The notes: a model not told the origin generated them from the letters alone. A stretch of DNA of 64,000 bases from Margaritifera margaritifera (GCA_029931535.1 JAQPZY010001684.1:6975501-7039500), one strand, 5' to 3'; counted from the stretch's first letter, positions 36,839 through 48,841 are shown. Translations and numbers: made by a program.

Positions 36839-37289
36839 TTAGGAATTTTATCATATAGACTTCTTTCCTGCTTCCACCTGCCTTTTCCCCGTCTAACTCA
36901 TCTAAGTTTCCAGTTTCAACTTAATCACGCCTTTAGCCCTATTGATCGAATTCCTTTTTGCTGATTGTTTAACAACAGGCCATGCATACGAAGGTAATAT
37001 TTCAGCTCTTTGATTGTTAAACTGTTCATTTCTTTTTTGGTTTTAATACGTTGATCCATCGCTTCGTCCCATGTGCTTCCGGAAGTCATAAATAGGCAGC
37101 TTCGCGCTCTAGCGGACAGGGTAGATAAATGCGTTTCACATTCGTCTACAGGCCTCTTGTGATATATTCATGTGCTATTGAATCAAAAAAGTACTAGAGG
37201 CTCAAAGAGCAAGATAGAGTATAATAAATTTAAATTACAATGCAGCACGTATGAGCGGAAATGTAATTATTTTTGTACTGAAGATAATT

Positions 37290-37560
37290 GCTTTGTACTA
37301 AAAATGGACTGAGATATCATTAGTGATCAATGTAGAAAATGGATTGAGATGACTTGTACAGAAGATGGATTGAGATATCATTAGTGATTTGTACAGAAGA
37401 TGGATTGAGATAACATGAGTGATTTGCACAGAAGATGGACTGAGATATCATTAGTGATCTGTACAGAAAATTGATTGAGATATCATTAATGATTTGTAAA
37501 GAAAATGGATTGATATATCATTAGTGATTTGTACAGAAAGTGGATTGAGCTATAATTGGG
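37290..37560. repeat. ~35-bp minisatellite, about 7 copies
   Basis: The unit reads gatttgtacagaagatggat then tgagatatcattagt. Copies are about 85 percent alike, with one shortened copy near 37345. Confidence 0.9.
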
Positions 37561-37761
37561 TAATATGTTTAAAAATGGATTTGAAGAATATTCATCACTG
37601 AAGCCATTGATTAGATCTAAGAAATGTGATAATAAAAACAAAAATATGTACAAAATACATTACTTACCCTTCGACAAAGTGCATTTAATCAATAATTTGT
37701 TATAGCTGATTGTTTCCGAAATGAAACCTAATAAAGATCAAATATGGGGGTTTCCTCTTAC

Positions 37762-37869
<108 letters not shown>

Positions 37870-38029
37870 CAGAACAAGTTCCCAAAATTTCCTGCTAAAC
37901 AAGCTCTTCATGAGAGGAAGAAATAACTTACATCCACATAACAAACACAAACACAAAAACCGAGAGAAATTCTGGACTCCTGCCTGGTTGAATGACAGGG
38001 GAATGTGTGAAAAACTGCTGCCTGACTGT

Positions 38030-38617
38030 AATTTTGATAAGATTGCACTGGGAAGGTTAGACTTTTCATTTAGGCCGAATTCCCCAAGAGTTTTCAATTG
38101 TAGCATTCAGTATCGTTCTTACAAGTGCGTTCTATATCGGTCCACCCAGGTTAGATTCAATTGGTAGCATCTGGAGGGACTCTACTAAATGTCCAGTTGA
38201 GTTGTAGTGGTTGGCGAGTTTCGTGATCATTTTGTTGCGCATGTGGCTCTTGTGGTTATTTATTAATTTTCTGAAATCAACGGTTTCGCCAACATATTGA
38301 GTGGCACAGATCTTGCATGTCAGGAGATGGGTTACATTTTTGGTTCGACATCCTAACTTCTGATTGATAGTAAAGCTAACACCTGTCATCGAACTTCTGA
38401 ATGATTTGGTCTCGGGCATATGTTTGCGTATTAGGTACGGTTGTCTTTGCAGCAGTATGTGCCCGAATCTGTAGTGTTGTTTGAAACTGCCTTGACCTGT
38501 ATCAGATAGCCCTAGTTCAAAGTTTAGAAGGATTAATAATGACTTAATCACTTTAAATACGCTTGGAAATAAATTTAAGACCATCAGTAGTCGCAGTGAT
38601 TCGTTCCGGTTCAACAC
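38030..38617 (-). pseudogene. GIY-YIG endonuclease relic, Penelope-like element
   Basis: The minus-strand frame 38617-38132 (161 residues) carries FRSSMTGVSFTINQKLGC, then THLLTCKICATQYVGET, then a FRKLINNHKSHMR block and HYNSTGHLVESLQMLPIE. This is the order seen in the GIY-YIG domain of Penelope-like retroelements: Cys-rich linker, YVG, basic helix, then the H-x-x-x-x-H/HS block. The GIY half is degraded to THL-L and the catalytic Arg position is altered. After a frameshift, 38106-38030 reads LKTLGEFGLNEK, matching the expected C-terminal LxTLxPxGLNxR block. No reverse transcriptase domain is readable upstream. The relic is truncated and inactive. Confidence 0.7.
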
Positions 38618-38799
38618 AGTTTTTAAATCGCTCGATCAATATTTTCTGTAGTTTTCTTCCTCGGGAAATTTTAAAAACGAAAGCAACTGCACTTTTATTT
38701 TTTTATTTTTACAAGTTCACAAAACCGTTAATATCACTTGAAATGACCGTTCCATCAATACACAGTAATGGATGTTCGCGTCGTGCTAGAATCACGTCG

Positions 38800-39090
38800 A
38801 CATAACACCAACATAATCTAACTTAAAGTAGGTAATGCGGTAGGTAAGTTTAGACAATCTAACTCTTCACCAATTTTAGCGCTTATTTTAGGGATTTCGG
38901 TATGAGTAAGTTGCACCGAAGCAGTGAATTTGTAAATTATTCAAACTGCTCTATAAAAAGCAATATAAATTTGCAGAATGAAGATGTTCTCCAAACTTGA
39001 CGTTTAAATTCGAAGCTATTGTATCAATGTTCAAAGCTGTGGCTATCAAGATGATTACCGTATGTACTAGCGGAAAAACCGATACCAACT
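38800..39090. other. non-coding stretch
   Basis: AT-rich sequence between the GIY-YIG relic and the hairpin pair. No gene seen. Confidence 0.4.
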
Positions 39091-39095
39091 GCAAA

Positions 39096-39240
39096 CTGCA
39101 TAGATCCAGATCTGCAGTCGCATAACACGCCGGCAGATCTGGGTCTATGCAGATTGTAAGGACTGATCAATAGAACAAACAACATAGACCCTGATCTGCC
39201 GGCGCATTATGCGAATCAGATCAGGGTCCATGTTGTTTGC
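39096..39240. repeat. pair of adjacent hairpins around an agatctg core
   Basis: First hairpin (about 39096-39152): tgcatagatccagatctgc pairs with gcagatctgggtctatgca. Second hairpin (about 39177-39240): aacaacatagaccctgatct pairs with agatcagggtccatgttgtt. Both loops hold GC-rich cgcataa-like sequence. Related single arms occur near 8630-8720, 12565-12600 and 775-950. It may be a small foldback or MITE-like family. Confidence 0.7.
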
Positions 39241-39249
39241 ATTTGGATC

Positions 39250-42230
39250 CGGGTTATACGCCGGTATATACCGTAAGATATGATATAAGCTAACATTTAA
39301 TTTTCACAGGGTGCGCTCTATGTTGGCTTTGTCTTTATACTCTGAGAAGAACTGAATTAACGCTCTTTCTCTTCTGGTGACGTCGAAACCGGCACAACTC
39401 GCGGATGATAATGGTTGTGATGTACACGTTTTAATCGAGTCTACATTCCTCAGATTGCTTCTGTATTTTTGTATTTACTAAATTTTAGCACACTGTATTA
39501 AGATGGACAGTAATTAAATCAATAATTTACGTGTAAAAATTTTCCTTTATAAGTGGTCAGTCAAATCTTCTTCGCATATAATTGATACAAACTTCATACA
39601 AAATCCACTTTTCTTTCAATTGAAATCTTGTAAATATCAGCGTCTGATTTAAAAAAAAAAGAAATCTACAAATATACACATCTAGTATCTTTATATCGTC
39701 GTCATGGTGATGGTAAACCAAAGGGTAAAAAGAGAAACACCTATCCCGGAGTTGTTTTCTTAACTATTAAAAGCGCTTTGTTCCGTATTTTGCGCATCCA
39801 TATTCACATCAGCAATAAGAGATTTATTACGATTAACAGGGTTCATTTCTGGAGATGATGTGCTTATTGAATGTCCATGTTTTCAATCCACAAGGATATT
39901 TGGTACACTCATTTGATTAAGGATAATTATTTGTCTTGTATAGCTTCAATGTAAAGAAAACAGTGCATACTTACTCACTAGGTCAGAAGGTTACAGGGTC
40001 AGAGTATTGCATAAAATGTCATACGAAATTACATACATTAAAACAAGCATGGATTGCAGAAAAACACAAACAGTCGCAAACACAAATTAAACATAATGAC
40101 ATGTAACTAAATCACTGGGTAGTTTAATGGTTTGAGCTCAATTCAGATCGATAGCAGGTTCAATAATATGACAATACAATCAATATTTCTGGCGCGTAAT
40201 GCCGACGTATATTTACATTGAGCAAAGAGAGAAAACAGGTGTTGAAATATACAAATGTTGTAACTAATCTACTTGTAAGTCACTACCGATGATATTCTTC
40301 ACGATGGAAAATATTCCATGTGGTTCAATTCCACCAAAAAGTTCTAAATACTTGTGAACTCTACATGTTTCGTCAGAGCGAAGAAACACCTACTCACAAA
40401 AGCATGGAAAGCAAGTGGACCAGTTTATGTGGTATGATAATTGGTAGCCGGTCGCTAAATGCCATAATGGAATTCGTCAAATAACCAATATAATTAGTTG
40501 TATTTGCTTTCTATTTATTTCATCATTTCTTTTAAACATCATATACCGATATAAAAACACCATGCAATAAAACTTCAATAAGTCAGACATCAATCACTCG
40601 AATATTTGACATTAATCAACATGGTTTACGATGTAAAGTCTTCTTTTGCCTACGACTTTCAACTTGAAGCAACCGAAAACTCGAACAAAACATTTACAGG
40701 CTGACTAAATATACGGATTTTCCAGCTTTATACCGACCTTTGGTCACCGGTGCAAATATACGGACTTATAATGCAAAAGTAAGGATTTTTTTTAGGCTCC
40801 AAATTTACATAGTTAAATTGATTATTTCTTTCCAATTGCTTCATCTAGAGCTTTATTTCTTTCCAAGACGTATTTGGTATTTGAAAATATTCCAAACTAA
40901 AGTGGTGAATATTAGGAAAATGTCATGAAAATTATACAGAACTCGATATTTTAATACTTCTGCCAATTTCCTTAGTGGATTTCATGTAATAAGAATTCAT
41001 TCTTAAACTGCGGATAACACTTAATTTAAAAAAAAAAAATATATATTATTTTTTATTTTGCAAAAATCTATTTGATCACTGTGCATTTGAAACCATGTTC
41101 TTTCCGTTTTCGAACGTCTACTGAATACGGACAGCCAACGTATACAGAACAAATGGCAAATTGTACATTATATTGACCCTCTAGGAAGCCACAAATATGT
41201 TAGATATTGCACTAAACTAACCATTGAATTTAAAGTTTAAAAAATAGAAGACAAGTCCATGTAAAAAAATGTGTACAATTTAATGTCATTAGAATCTACT
41301 TCTAACAACAGACATTATTGAAAAAAGTTTCAGTTTGAGATCATTCAAGGCAATTAAAGATGTATTTAGGATTGTATGCAAGCTCGGTTTGAGATAATTT
41401 AAGGCATTAAAGATGTATGTAGAATTGAATGTCTAGCTCAGGTATTCCAATACAACATCATATTGTCAAGTGACTTTAAAAAACAATTCATTCAAAAATG
41501 TAAACCTATTTTATACAGTTGCAGTTATATTGCTATGCCTGGTTATTAATTAAAAATCCGTTGAAAGTAATCGTGATTTTCATATTGAGCTTTATTTGAT
41601 AAAAAAAATGTATCACTAACATTTTAGGGTAGTGTGAAAAAGTAATTTCTACTGCCACATTATTATAAAGAATCTCTCCATTCAAGGAATACACGTGACG
41701 GAAAAAAAGGTCATTAAAATTTTTGCAATGTGTATTGAACATCGTAATAGCTAAGCACCATTCACATAAACACTTTTGCCCTATATTATCATCAAAGAGA
41801 AAAGAAAGATGCGTTGCAAGATAAACACTGAATATATACCGACAACAAAAGCATGATACAGCTGAAATTATACCTTTATTTTTTCTTAAGTCTTAATTGT
41901 AAATTTACAGACTAAAATTTTCAGCATAAAATATGGAGAAGCTAGAACAAAGTTAATTTTTATTTAACAGTATTCAAGACTTGTCATAAATTTCATTCCG
42001 CCATAATTCTCTGTCTTAAAGGAGACAAAAACCAAGACATGCGAAATTTTATTGTAAATAGATGGATATGCAGTAATTTGTTTATTTAATCTATCCCGAC
42101 TGTTTTCTTCTTTGCATCTATTGTATTTGCAAAAATATTCCTTCAAAAAATAATGGTCTGTATTCCGAGATCAAACGGAAAGAATCTGCCCCGAATTTGT
42201 TATCTCCCTTCCATACAAACAGGATGTGAC
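39250..42230. other. 3-kb stretch without recognised gene
   Basis: AT-rich sequence with short homopolymer runs. Short frames such as 40740-40928 (plus) and 41533-41742 (minus) show no recognisable motif. Confidence 0.4.
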
Positions 42231-42299
42231 GTCATTTGAGACGATTAACGTTAAAGATTCATATTCAGTTTGTGCAGCGAAGTGTTGAGAACAAACAAG

Positions 42300-42672
42300 A
42301 TGGTGCAAGGTACAACTCTAAATTGTGTAAATAATAGCAGTTCCTAACGGAAGATTAGTTTTGTCACGTTTCTAAAGGACCCTAAAAAGAGATCGATATG
42401 GGCGATCAAATTAAAGAGATAAGGCTCTATGACAACTCAGCACACTATTTTGTACCGGAGATATTTCGAGCCTGAATATTTCTTAAAAGACCCGAGACTC
42501 CTGCTAAGTATTGGGTTTTAAGCCAAAAAGTTTGCGATTGAAACCTGATGCAGTGCCGATTCTTTTTTATTTTACTACTCCGACAACAAGACAGAAGACG
42601 GGAAGCACGACGGAGAGTCGTAGTCGACATAGGTTGGGGTGCAGGGCTATAGAGACGAGGAGAAGGCTTGAG
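42300..42672 (+). pseudogene. THAP zinc-finger exon, decayed
   Basis: ATG at 42300 opens MVQGTTLNCVNNSSS, followed by an in-frame TAA (42345-42347) and RKISFVTFLKDPKKRSIW in the same frame. This matches the THAP layout (MV-x-C-x-V-x-x-C-x-N-x-S, then SF-x-x-FP-x-D-x-x-x-x-x-W). Further on come YFEPEYF (usual HF-x-P-x-x-F) and, after a frameshift near 42510, LRLKPDAVPILF, the AVP-x-x-F end of THAP domains. The first zinc Cys is changed to Thr, the SFH histidine to Val, and the usual HF histidine to Tyr. Zinc binding is therefore lost besides the stop and frameshift. A splice donor gag|gtaata follows at 42672/42673. It may derive from a P-element-type transposase or a host THAP gene. Confidence 0.75.
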
Positions 42673-43079
42673 GTAATAAGCATTTTTGTACTGCTTATCT
42701 GGTTTATTAAAAACACAGTCAGTCCACATCTATGATGGCGCTAGCAATGGCCAAACTGCAAGATGGCAGTAAATATCAATATTAAAACAAAATATATCTT
42801 GCAATGAAAACATTAAGGTGTGTGGCAGTCGACAGAGTTCAGCCCGCTAGTGTAATGTATTTTCGAGGTTAAGTCACTCCTACGGCAAGAAAGATTAAAT
42901 TTATTTTGAGGTTGAATTAATAACAAAAGGGACTTAATTTATGTTGAAAAGAGGTATTCAACATGCATAACTCTATAGTTTAGATAATACTGCTTCGTTT
43001 TTGTTCTTTCCAGTTGATAGGTATGAATTTCGCAAGACTGTCACAAAATGTTAATAAAACCATAAGTCATAAGCCCCCC

Positions 43080-43180
43080 CCCCCCCTCTAGAGGAAAACA
43101 ACATCCAAACAAATAAACAAACTTCTTAAAAGTATTTTTGCTCAAGCACTTGCATTAGAAAGTCTTTATTATCAGGCATA
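43080..43180. other. 3' flank of the IL-17-like gene
   Basis: Contains a C-run (43074-43086) and the cleavage region expected 10-30 bp below the poly(A) signal. Confidence 0.4.
43165..43170 (-). terminator. poly(A) signal AATAAA two bases after the stop codon
   Basis: On the minus strand the stop TGA (43174-43172) is followed by T and then AATAAA (43170-43165). If used, the 3' untranslated region would be only about 20-35 bases. Confidence 0.6.
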
Positions 43181-43738
43181 AAAATCATGATCATCAGTTG
43201 GTACTTGATGAGTTCTCTTTCCCGTGCATGTGAATCCGGTGGTTATATCTTCTGTCGACTTGTAGTATTGGTAAAATCCTTCAACGCACTTTCCTTGGCG
43301 GAAAACAGGAATGGTATGGATTATCGGATTACATTCCATGTCACCATTAGATCCAATACAATACTGACAAAGTGCCTTAGCTACAAGCAAAGTAGCTGGA
43401 AAACGCTGCGGATTATGGTCTATCTTATAAATCCACGGACATGTGGATCTTGCATACACAGGGACGTCGTCTCCCACCAGAACATGGTCCGGACAGCTGT
43501 CACTCCGACTACGGCTAAGACATTGTGTCTGCAGGGCGTCCTCGGGTATTTCGGTTTCATTAACAAAAATAGCTGGGTAGAGGAAAGCCTTCAGCCCGCT
43601 GCCATTTTTAATTAACTTTCTGTACGACACTCGTTGGTTATTTGGCGGCTGACAAGATACTGGCAGAGCGGAAGTGATATACTTGCTCACACTCGTCAGG
43701 ATTAAAAGTAGGGTAACTGTCGTAAAGCAGCGATTCAT
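43172..43738 (-). CDS. interleukin-17-like cytokine (last coding exon, 188 residues)
   Basis: Codes for a secreted cytokine of the IL-17 family, which signals through IL-17 receptors in innate immunity. The start chosen is ATG at 43738: it is followed by a clear signal peptide (TTVTLLLILTSVSKYITSA). It is preceded directly by tatcatattttcag, a good splice acceptor, so the 11 codons further upstream are probably intron. The mature part shows the IL-17 core: CPWIYKIDHNPQRFPATLLV, then AKALCQYCI (C-x-x-C), then CNPI, IPVFR, GKC and a final FTC. Cys spacing fits the cystine-knot fold. The length is usual for mollusc IL-17s. No break is seen. At least one upstream non-coding exon is expected. Bivalves carry expanded IL-17 families, so no subtype is named. 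Confidence 0.88.
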   Translation of the reverse strand: MNRCFTTVTLLLILTSVSKYITSALPVSCQPPNNQRVSYRKLIKNGSGLKAFLYPAIFVNETEIPEDALQTQCLSRSRSDSCPDHVLVGDDVPVYARSTCPWIYKIDHNPQRFPATLLVAKALCQYCIGSNGDMECNPIIHTIPVFRQGKCVEGFYQYYKSTEDITTGFTCTGKRTHQVPTDDHDFYA

Positions 43739-43752
43739 CTGAAAATATGATA
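43739..43752 (-). promoter_or_regulatory. splice acceptor abutting the IL-17 start codon
   Basis: The minus strand reads tatcatattttcag immediately before ATG, pyrimidine-rich and ending in cag. It implies an intron in the 5' untranslated region. Confidence 0.6.
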
Positions 43753-44012
43753 ATGAAAATTCATCAGCCATAGAATTGCTTTTGTTGTAATTTTAATTAT
43801 GTCATAACTGAATCAACGCACAACAATATAATATGACAATAAAATACCCAATTGCAGGCAAATTCGCTCTCTTACGCATCGTCTTCTGATCCGTTTCTTA
43901 TGCATGGATTACATGTCTTAATCGTCCTGAACTCAATTTTGCTTATAACAAACAAACAAAAATAATTTATAATGGCGCGAATAATTATTAATTGAGCAGG
44001 CAATCATTCTCA

Positions 44013-44014
<2 letters not shown>

Positions 44015-44055
<41 letters not shown>

Positions 44056-44077
44056 CGCGCGCGCTCGGGCGCGCGCC
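44015..44077. repeat. (GT)n(GC)n tract, Z-DNA prone
   Basis: About 32 bp of GT pass into about 17 bp of GC, then ctcgggcgcgcgccgggg. Alternating purine-pyrimidine tracts of this kind favour left-handed DNA. It lies about 280 bp upstream of the IL-17-like start codon. Confidence 0.9.
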
Positions 44078-44519
44078 GGGGAAGGACATTGGATAGTGGA
44101 TACTATGCTTAGTATTTCAAGATCTGTCCATTGGCTGTAACATCAGCGTGGAATTTTTCTTTTTTTAAATATATTTCCAAGACTCTTTACAGAGTTTTCA
44201 ACTTCTACCTATATTCTATCTGTTCACATACACGCTTTCAATTTTTTCGTCCAGGCAAAAATTATTCTGCGCCGTGACAGTAGATTAAGGTACCTTTTAC
44301 TGGTACCACTCTTTAGGGATATTTAACTCGAAAAAGTGCCTTAAAGCACCCATTTTGATTGTTCAGAAAGTCTGCGCTATCTTCAATCAAGATGTACATG
44401 TATTATGTACTGGACCATCTAGAGTGCACAATTGTTTAATTTTTTCAAACGTGGACATTGATGTCTACGGAAAATCAATTAGCGGTCCGAGCCTTTTATA
44501 CATCTTTGTTCATAAAGCC

Positions 44520-44910
44520 ACTATTAGTGGGCGGAGGATTATGACGAAAATGAAGAGGAGGAAAAGGATGACAATAGCAACAACGAGTGGGAAGAAGATG
44601 AAAACTGGGATGAGGAGGAGAAGCAGTAACAGTACTATTGCTGCTGCTGCAGTAATAGTAGCGGTGGTGGCCATGGTGGTGACGCAAATGTGCCTCGATA
44701 TTTAATTATAATTTCTTTAATGCAGAAATTTAATTACATTTGCCACATGTAACCGTGACAAACTGAAATTTTCATAATAAAACCAATTACATAAAAATGA
44801 CTTAGTTTTTAAGAATAATTAAACTATTACTGCTGCAGTAATAGTAGCGGTGGTGGCCATGGTGGTGACGCAAATGTGCCTCGATATTTAATTATAATTT
44901 AATTATAATT
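44520..44910. repeat. 70-bp exact duplication, 186 bp apart
   Basis: tgctgcagtaatagtagcgg through tcgatatttaattataattt occurs at 44645-44714 and again at 44831-44900 without a mismatch. The purine-rich block upstream (44540-44640) gives an open frame that is simple sequence, not a gene. Confidence 0.9.
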
Positions 44911-45933
44911 ATAAAAAATTAATTAAATTTAAAAAAAAAAATTAAATTTAGCCTTTTTAAGCGTAATGAATAGTCAAATATGCAAATAATTTTGTAAAAC
45001 ATTCCATTCAGTTCACACGAGAGATATAAAATCTTTAATCTCATTTCAAATAAAATTAATAAAGTCATTGAATAATTTATATCTATCGCGAGTTTTTGCA
45101 AGCAAAGATTTCCTGTATTCAGCTACTGTCATAAACTTCATTCCAAATAAAGTATGTATATATGTATGTATTGTAATAAACCTAGGGTATGTGCTATTTG
45201 TATTTAAGTCTCTGTTTATAGCCTTGTTTGATTTTAGTGATTATCTGTTTGATTATGGGGAGTCATTGTTGGGAAGATATTTCTCAACCCGAGTAATTAA
45301 CCAATTGCTAGGAGCAGAGGTCACAATGTACAGTATTCATGAGATTTTATGACGGCATGGATTAGTTTCGTAAAATGGACCCTCCCTAATTTCTCTGGAT
45401 ATTTTTAGGTGTACATGTTTTAGTAATTTGAGATAGGAATAATTCTTTGTATATGGTATTTGGGTCGTGTTTTGTATCGCATGGCGTGAAGTTCTAATAT
45501 TCGGCTTGGAAAGACTTACTGAGGAATCATACAAATATGAAACAAGAAAAACCATATCAGTGTGAAATTATTAGAGATTCGTGATCTGTGGGTATAAGGT
45601 GATTACAGGAAAATTATTTGTAGTGTTTGCGCGTTTAAGAATCTTTCAGTTTGACAACGACTGCTGTATTGAGGACCTTGGAAATAGAGGAATACATGGA
45701 CTTTAAAGCCACACTGTATGAGACCCCTTGCATGTAACATTATGTATATGCACTTGACGGCACCTCAGCAAAATAATTGGATTGGTGTAAATTAATAGTT
45801 ATTTTAATCGAGACAGTTGTAAAAATAAAAAATTACACAAAATGCTTTAGGACGATAAACCGTTCCAAATAAATATAAACATGACGCACTTCAAGATAAA
45901 ATATAAAAGATAAAGATGTTGAAATTCCGTAAA

Positions 45934-46006
<73 letters not shown>

Positions 46007-46990
46007 AATATGAAGGTAAAAAGTATAAAATCCGTAAAACATGTGATCAAGAATATGTCATATAAGCCATATTCACTCAAAAAATCCAAGATTTCTCCTG
46101 TGGTACATGATCATAAAGGTTCATATCAAAGATAAATTAAGATTATTTTGGTCACATAATCCATATAAGGATATTCAATGAAACCATATAATAGTCTAGT
46201 GTAATAGGTAGTGCTCTTCAGTTATTATGTACTTCTGAGACAGGGACCGGTATAAGGTGAAGTTGTTTGCATTGGCAACATGCACAACGGAGAGAATGTT
46301 GGCATACCTCTATGCTGCTTTCGTGTTCTGTGACTGAAATTTCTTTACATGTGGTAATTATGGAAACTACGCACTATCTAAAGCAGACAGCTGATAAAAT
46401 GGCTGCTTCCATGTGCTCTAAAAATGAGCCTGAACTAGTCCAAAGTACACTAACTTTAGCAGTTATTAAAATAGGGAAAATGAATTTTTCCAGAGTAGAC
46501 AATAGCAGCTTCTGAAAGTGCAATGAATGAATTATAAAATATATATAAAAAAAATTAAAAAGTTATCAGCTCGTTTTTTTTTTCTTTTTCTTTTTTTTCA
46601 ATTTACCTTTGAAGTCCAGGAAGTGAAAATGACTAAGTGGAGCTAGCAGTCTTTTGAGAGGTGTACATCTGAAGTCAGGCCAAGCTGTATACTCTATAAC
46701 CTAAATTACACACATCAATCATAGACCAAAATAAATGGAATTCAAAGCTATTTTAACAATATCTAGGATATACAAGGTCTGTTTTAAATAACCAGGATAA
46801 CCAGTGAGGAAAACCTGGGAAATTCTTTTTCTTTAAAAATCAAACCATATGCAAAGTGCGAAACTGTGGAGCGGAACCTTAATCTCTGAAGTATATTCGG
46901 ATGTCTTTGTGTCTTTGATATATACACGAGGTAATGGCGTCATTTGTGATATCACTAGATTTTTACACGCGTGTAATGCAAAAACAAAAA
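44910..46990. other. 2-kb stretch without recognised gene
   Basis: AT-rich sequence with an (AT)n tract at 45936-46004. Open frames at 45068-45352 and 46267-46515 (plus) and 45337-45555 (minus) have no recognised motif. Confidence 0.4.
45936..46004. repeat. (TA)n microsatellite
   Basis: Uninterrupted TA tract of about 68 bp. Confidence 0.97.
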
Positions 46991-46993
46991 AGA

Positions 46994-47423
46994 TGATATA
47001 GTAATTATGATAAAACTTGGTACTATATAATACAATAGCTACGTGACATATAGTAATGATGATAAAACTTTTATGTGACATATAGTAATGATGATAAAAC
47101 TTTTATGTGACATATAGTAATGATGATAAAACTTGGTACTATATAATACAATAGCTACGTGACATATAGTAATGATGATAAAACTTTTATGTGACATATA
47201 GTAATGATGATAAAACTTTTATGTGACACATATTAATGATGATTAAACTTGGTACTATATAATACAATAGCTATGTGATATACAGTAATAATTATAAAAC
47301 GTTTATGTGACATATAGTAATGATGATAAAACTTTTATGTGACAACTAGTAATGATGATAAAACTTGGTACTATATAATGCAGTAGCTATGTGATGTAGT
47401 AATGATGACAAAACTTTCACGCA
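46994..47423. repeat. higher-order tandem repeat, A-B-B pattern
   Basis: Two unit types share the start tagtaatgatgataaaactt. Type A (52 bp) continues ggtactatataatacaatag; type B (32 bp) continues ttatgtgacata. Their order is A B B A B B A B B A and a final partial unit, giving a 116-bp higher-order period repeated three times. Units drift towards the right end. Confidence 0.93.
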
Positions 47424-47429
47424 AAATGT

Positions 47430-48476
47430 AAAAGTTTCTAATTTTTATCAGCAAAACATTTAATATGATCCTATAAAAAAGAAGCAGATTTTTTTTTTCA
47501 ATAGGTCAGTCTGATTCTAGTAAAAATATTGAACAAAAATGTCAACATAAATTTAATCAGGGCAGTTTATATATTGTTGCAGCAAATAATTTTGTGTGTA
47601 GTTAAGAGATTTAATCTTCATTCCAAAATTAAACATTTAATGCCGCGTCGGATCCAAACTATACCAGGGAATTTTCATCCATACTCTGGCAAGCCAAATG
47701 ATGAGCAAAATGTATGCACGAGTATTCATTGCATTTTGTAAAGAGATCTTTCCATTACGGCTTAAATGTAAGCGCCATATTTGTATCACGTGACATTCTG
47801 GTATTACCGTACTGATATCGGCCAGTGCTCGATTCTGTGGGAGGTATATTCGTACACATTTACTGTGAATATAACTTATTTGCACAAGCATTTAGGCTAG
47901 CAGTGCATCGTTGTCAAAACAATATTTAGTGAATGGAGTATCTAAAAGTTTAATTGTTGTTATTATTTAGACATTTTCCCGAGTAATTTCGTATAATTAG
48001 TTCTTTATCCCTTTGCTGTAATCATGGAATAAATCTTATTTTCGTGCTATTTATTTAACAGTTCTGAATTTTGAAACTATTTAGCTAATTTTATCAAATT
48101 GTCTTAAAATTTTCCTTTCAATATAAATTTTTTGACATTATCAATCACGCTAGCTAAAAAAGGTAATACTTCCCGTACCTTTCACTTTCATTCACGTATT
48201 GTTTCGTTCACTAATTCTTATACGTGTTTTTGATGAGAAAATCACATAAGTAGATACATAATTGAATTATATATACAGCAAAATAAACACACTGGCGAAT
48301 AAATTAGATAATTATTATCTTCAACACATTCTTACGTTAATGAATCTATCAATTAAAAAAATTCTATTCACAATATCGATGAATATCAAATTTGTAAATG
48401 CCCTAAAGATTTAAAAGCTATAAACGATTAACCCTATCAAAGACTTCGGTTACATCTGTATGATATTTTCTCGCAG

Positions 48477-48519
<43 letters not shown>

Positions 48520-48753
48520 CGATTTCATACATTGAATTAGTAATTATAAAGGTGATTATTGATTATTTACTCATTTACTTATCATAAACAGTATGTACGA
48601 AACATAATATTTCTTCCCACAAGCTACTTGCATTACAGAATCGTAAAAACAAGCGGACATTTCAAAGATGTTTTTTTTATAGAAATTATTCCATTATAAT
48701 AAGTGCATTTTAAATTTTCAAGAAAAGGAGAAAAATAACTATAACACCGATAA

Positions 48754-48841
<88 letters not shown>

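Noticed and set aside
43187..43615. 142-codon plus-strand frame
   Set aside because: It is the antisense shadow of the IL-17-like coding sequence.
44355..44705. 116-codon plus-strand frame
   Set aside because: Its C-terminal half is purine-rich simple sequence (Lys/Arg/Met) and the region is part of an exact duplication.
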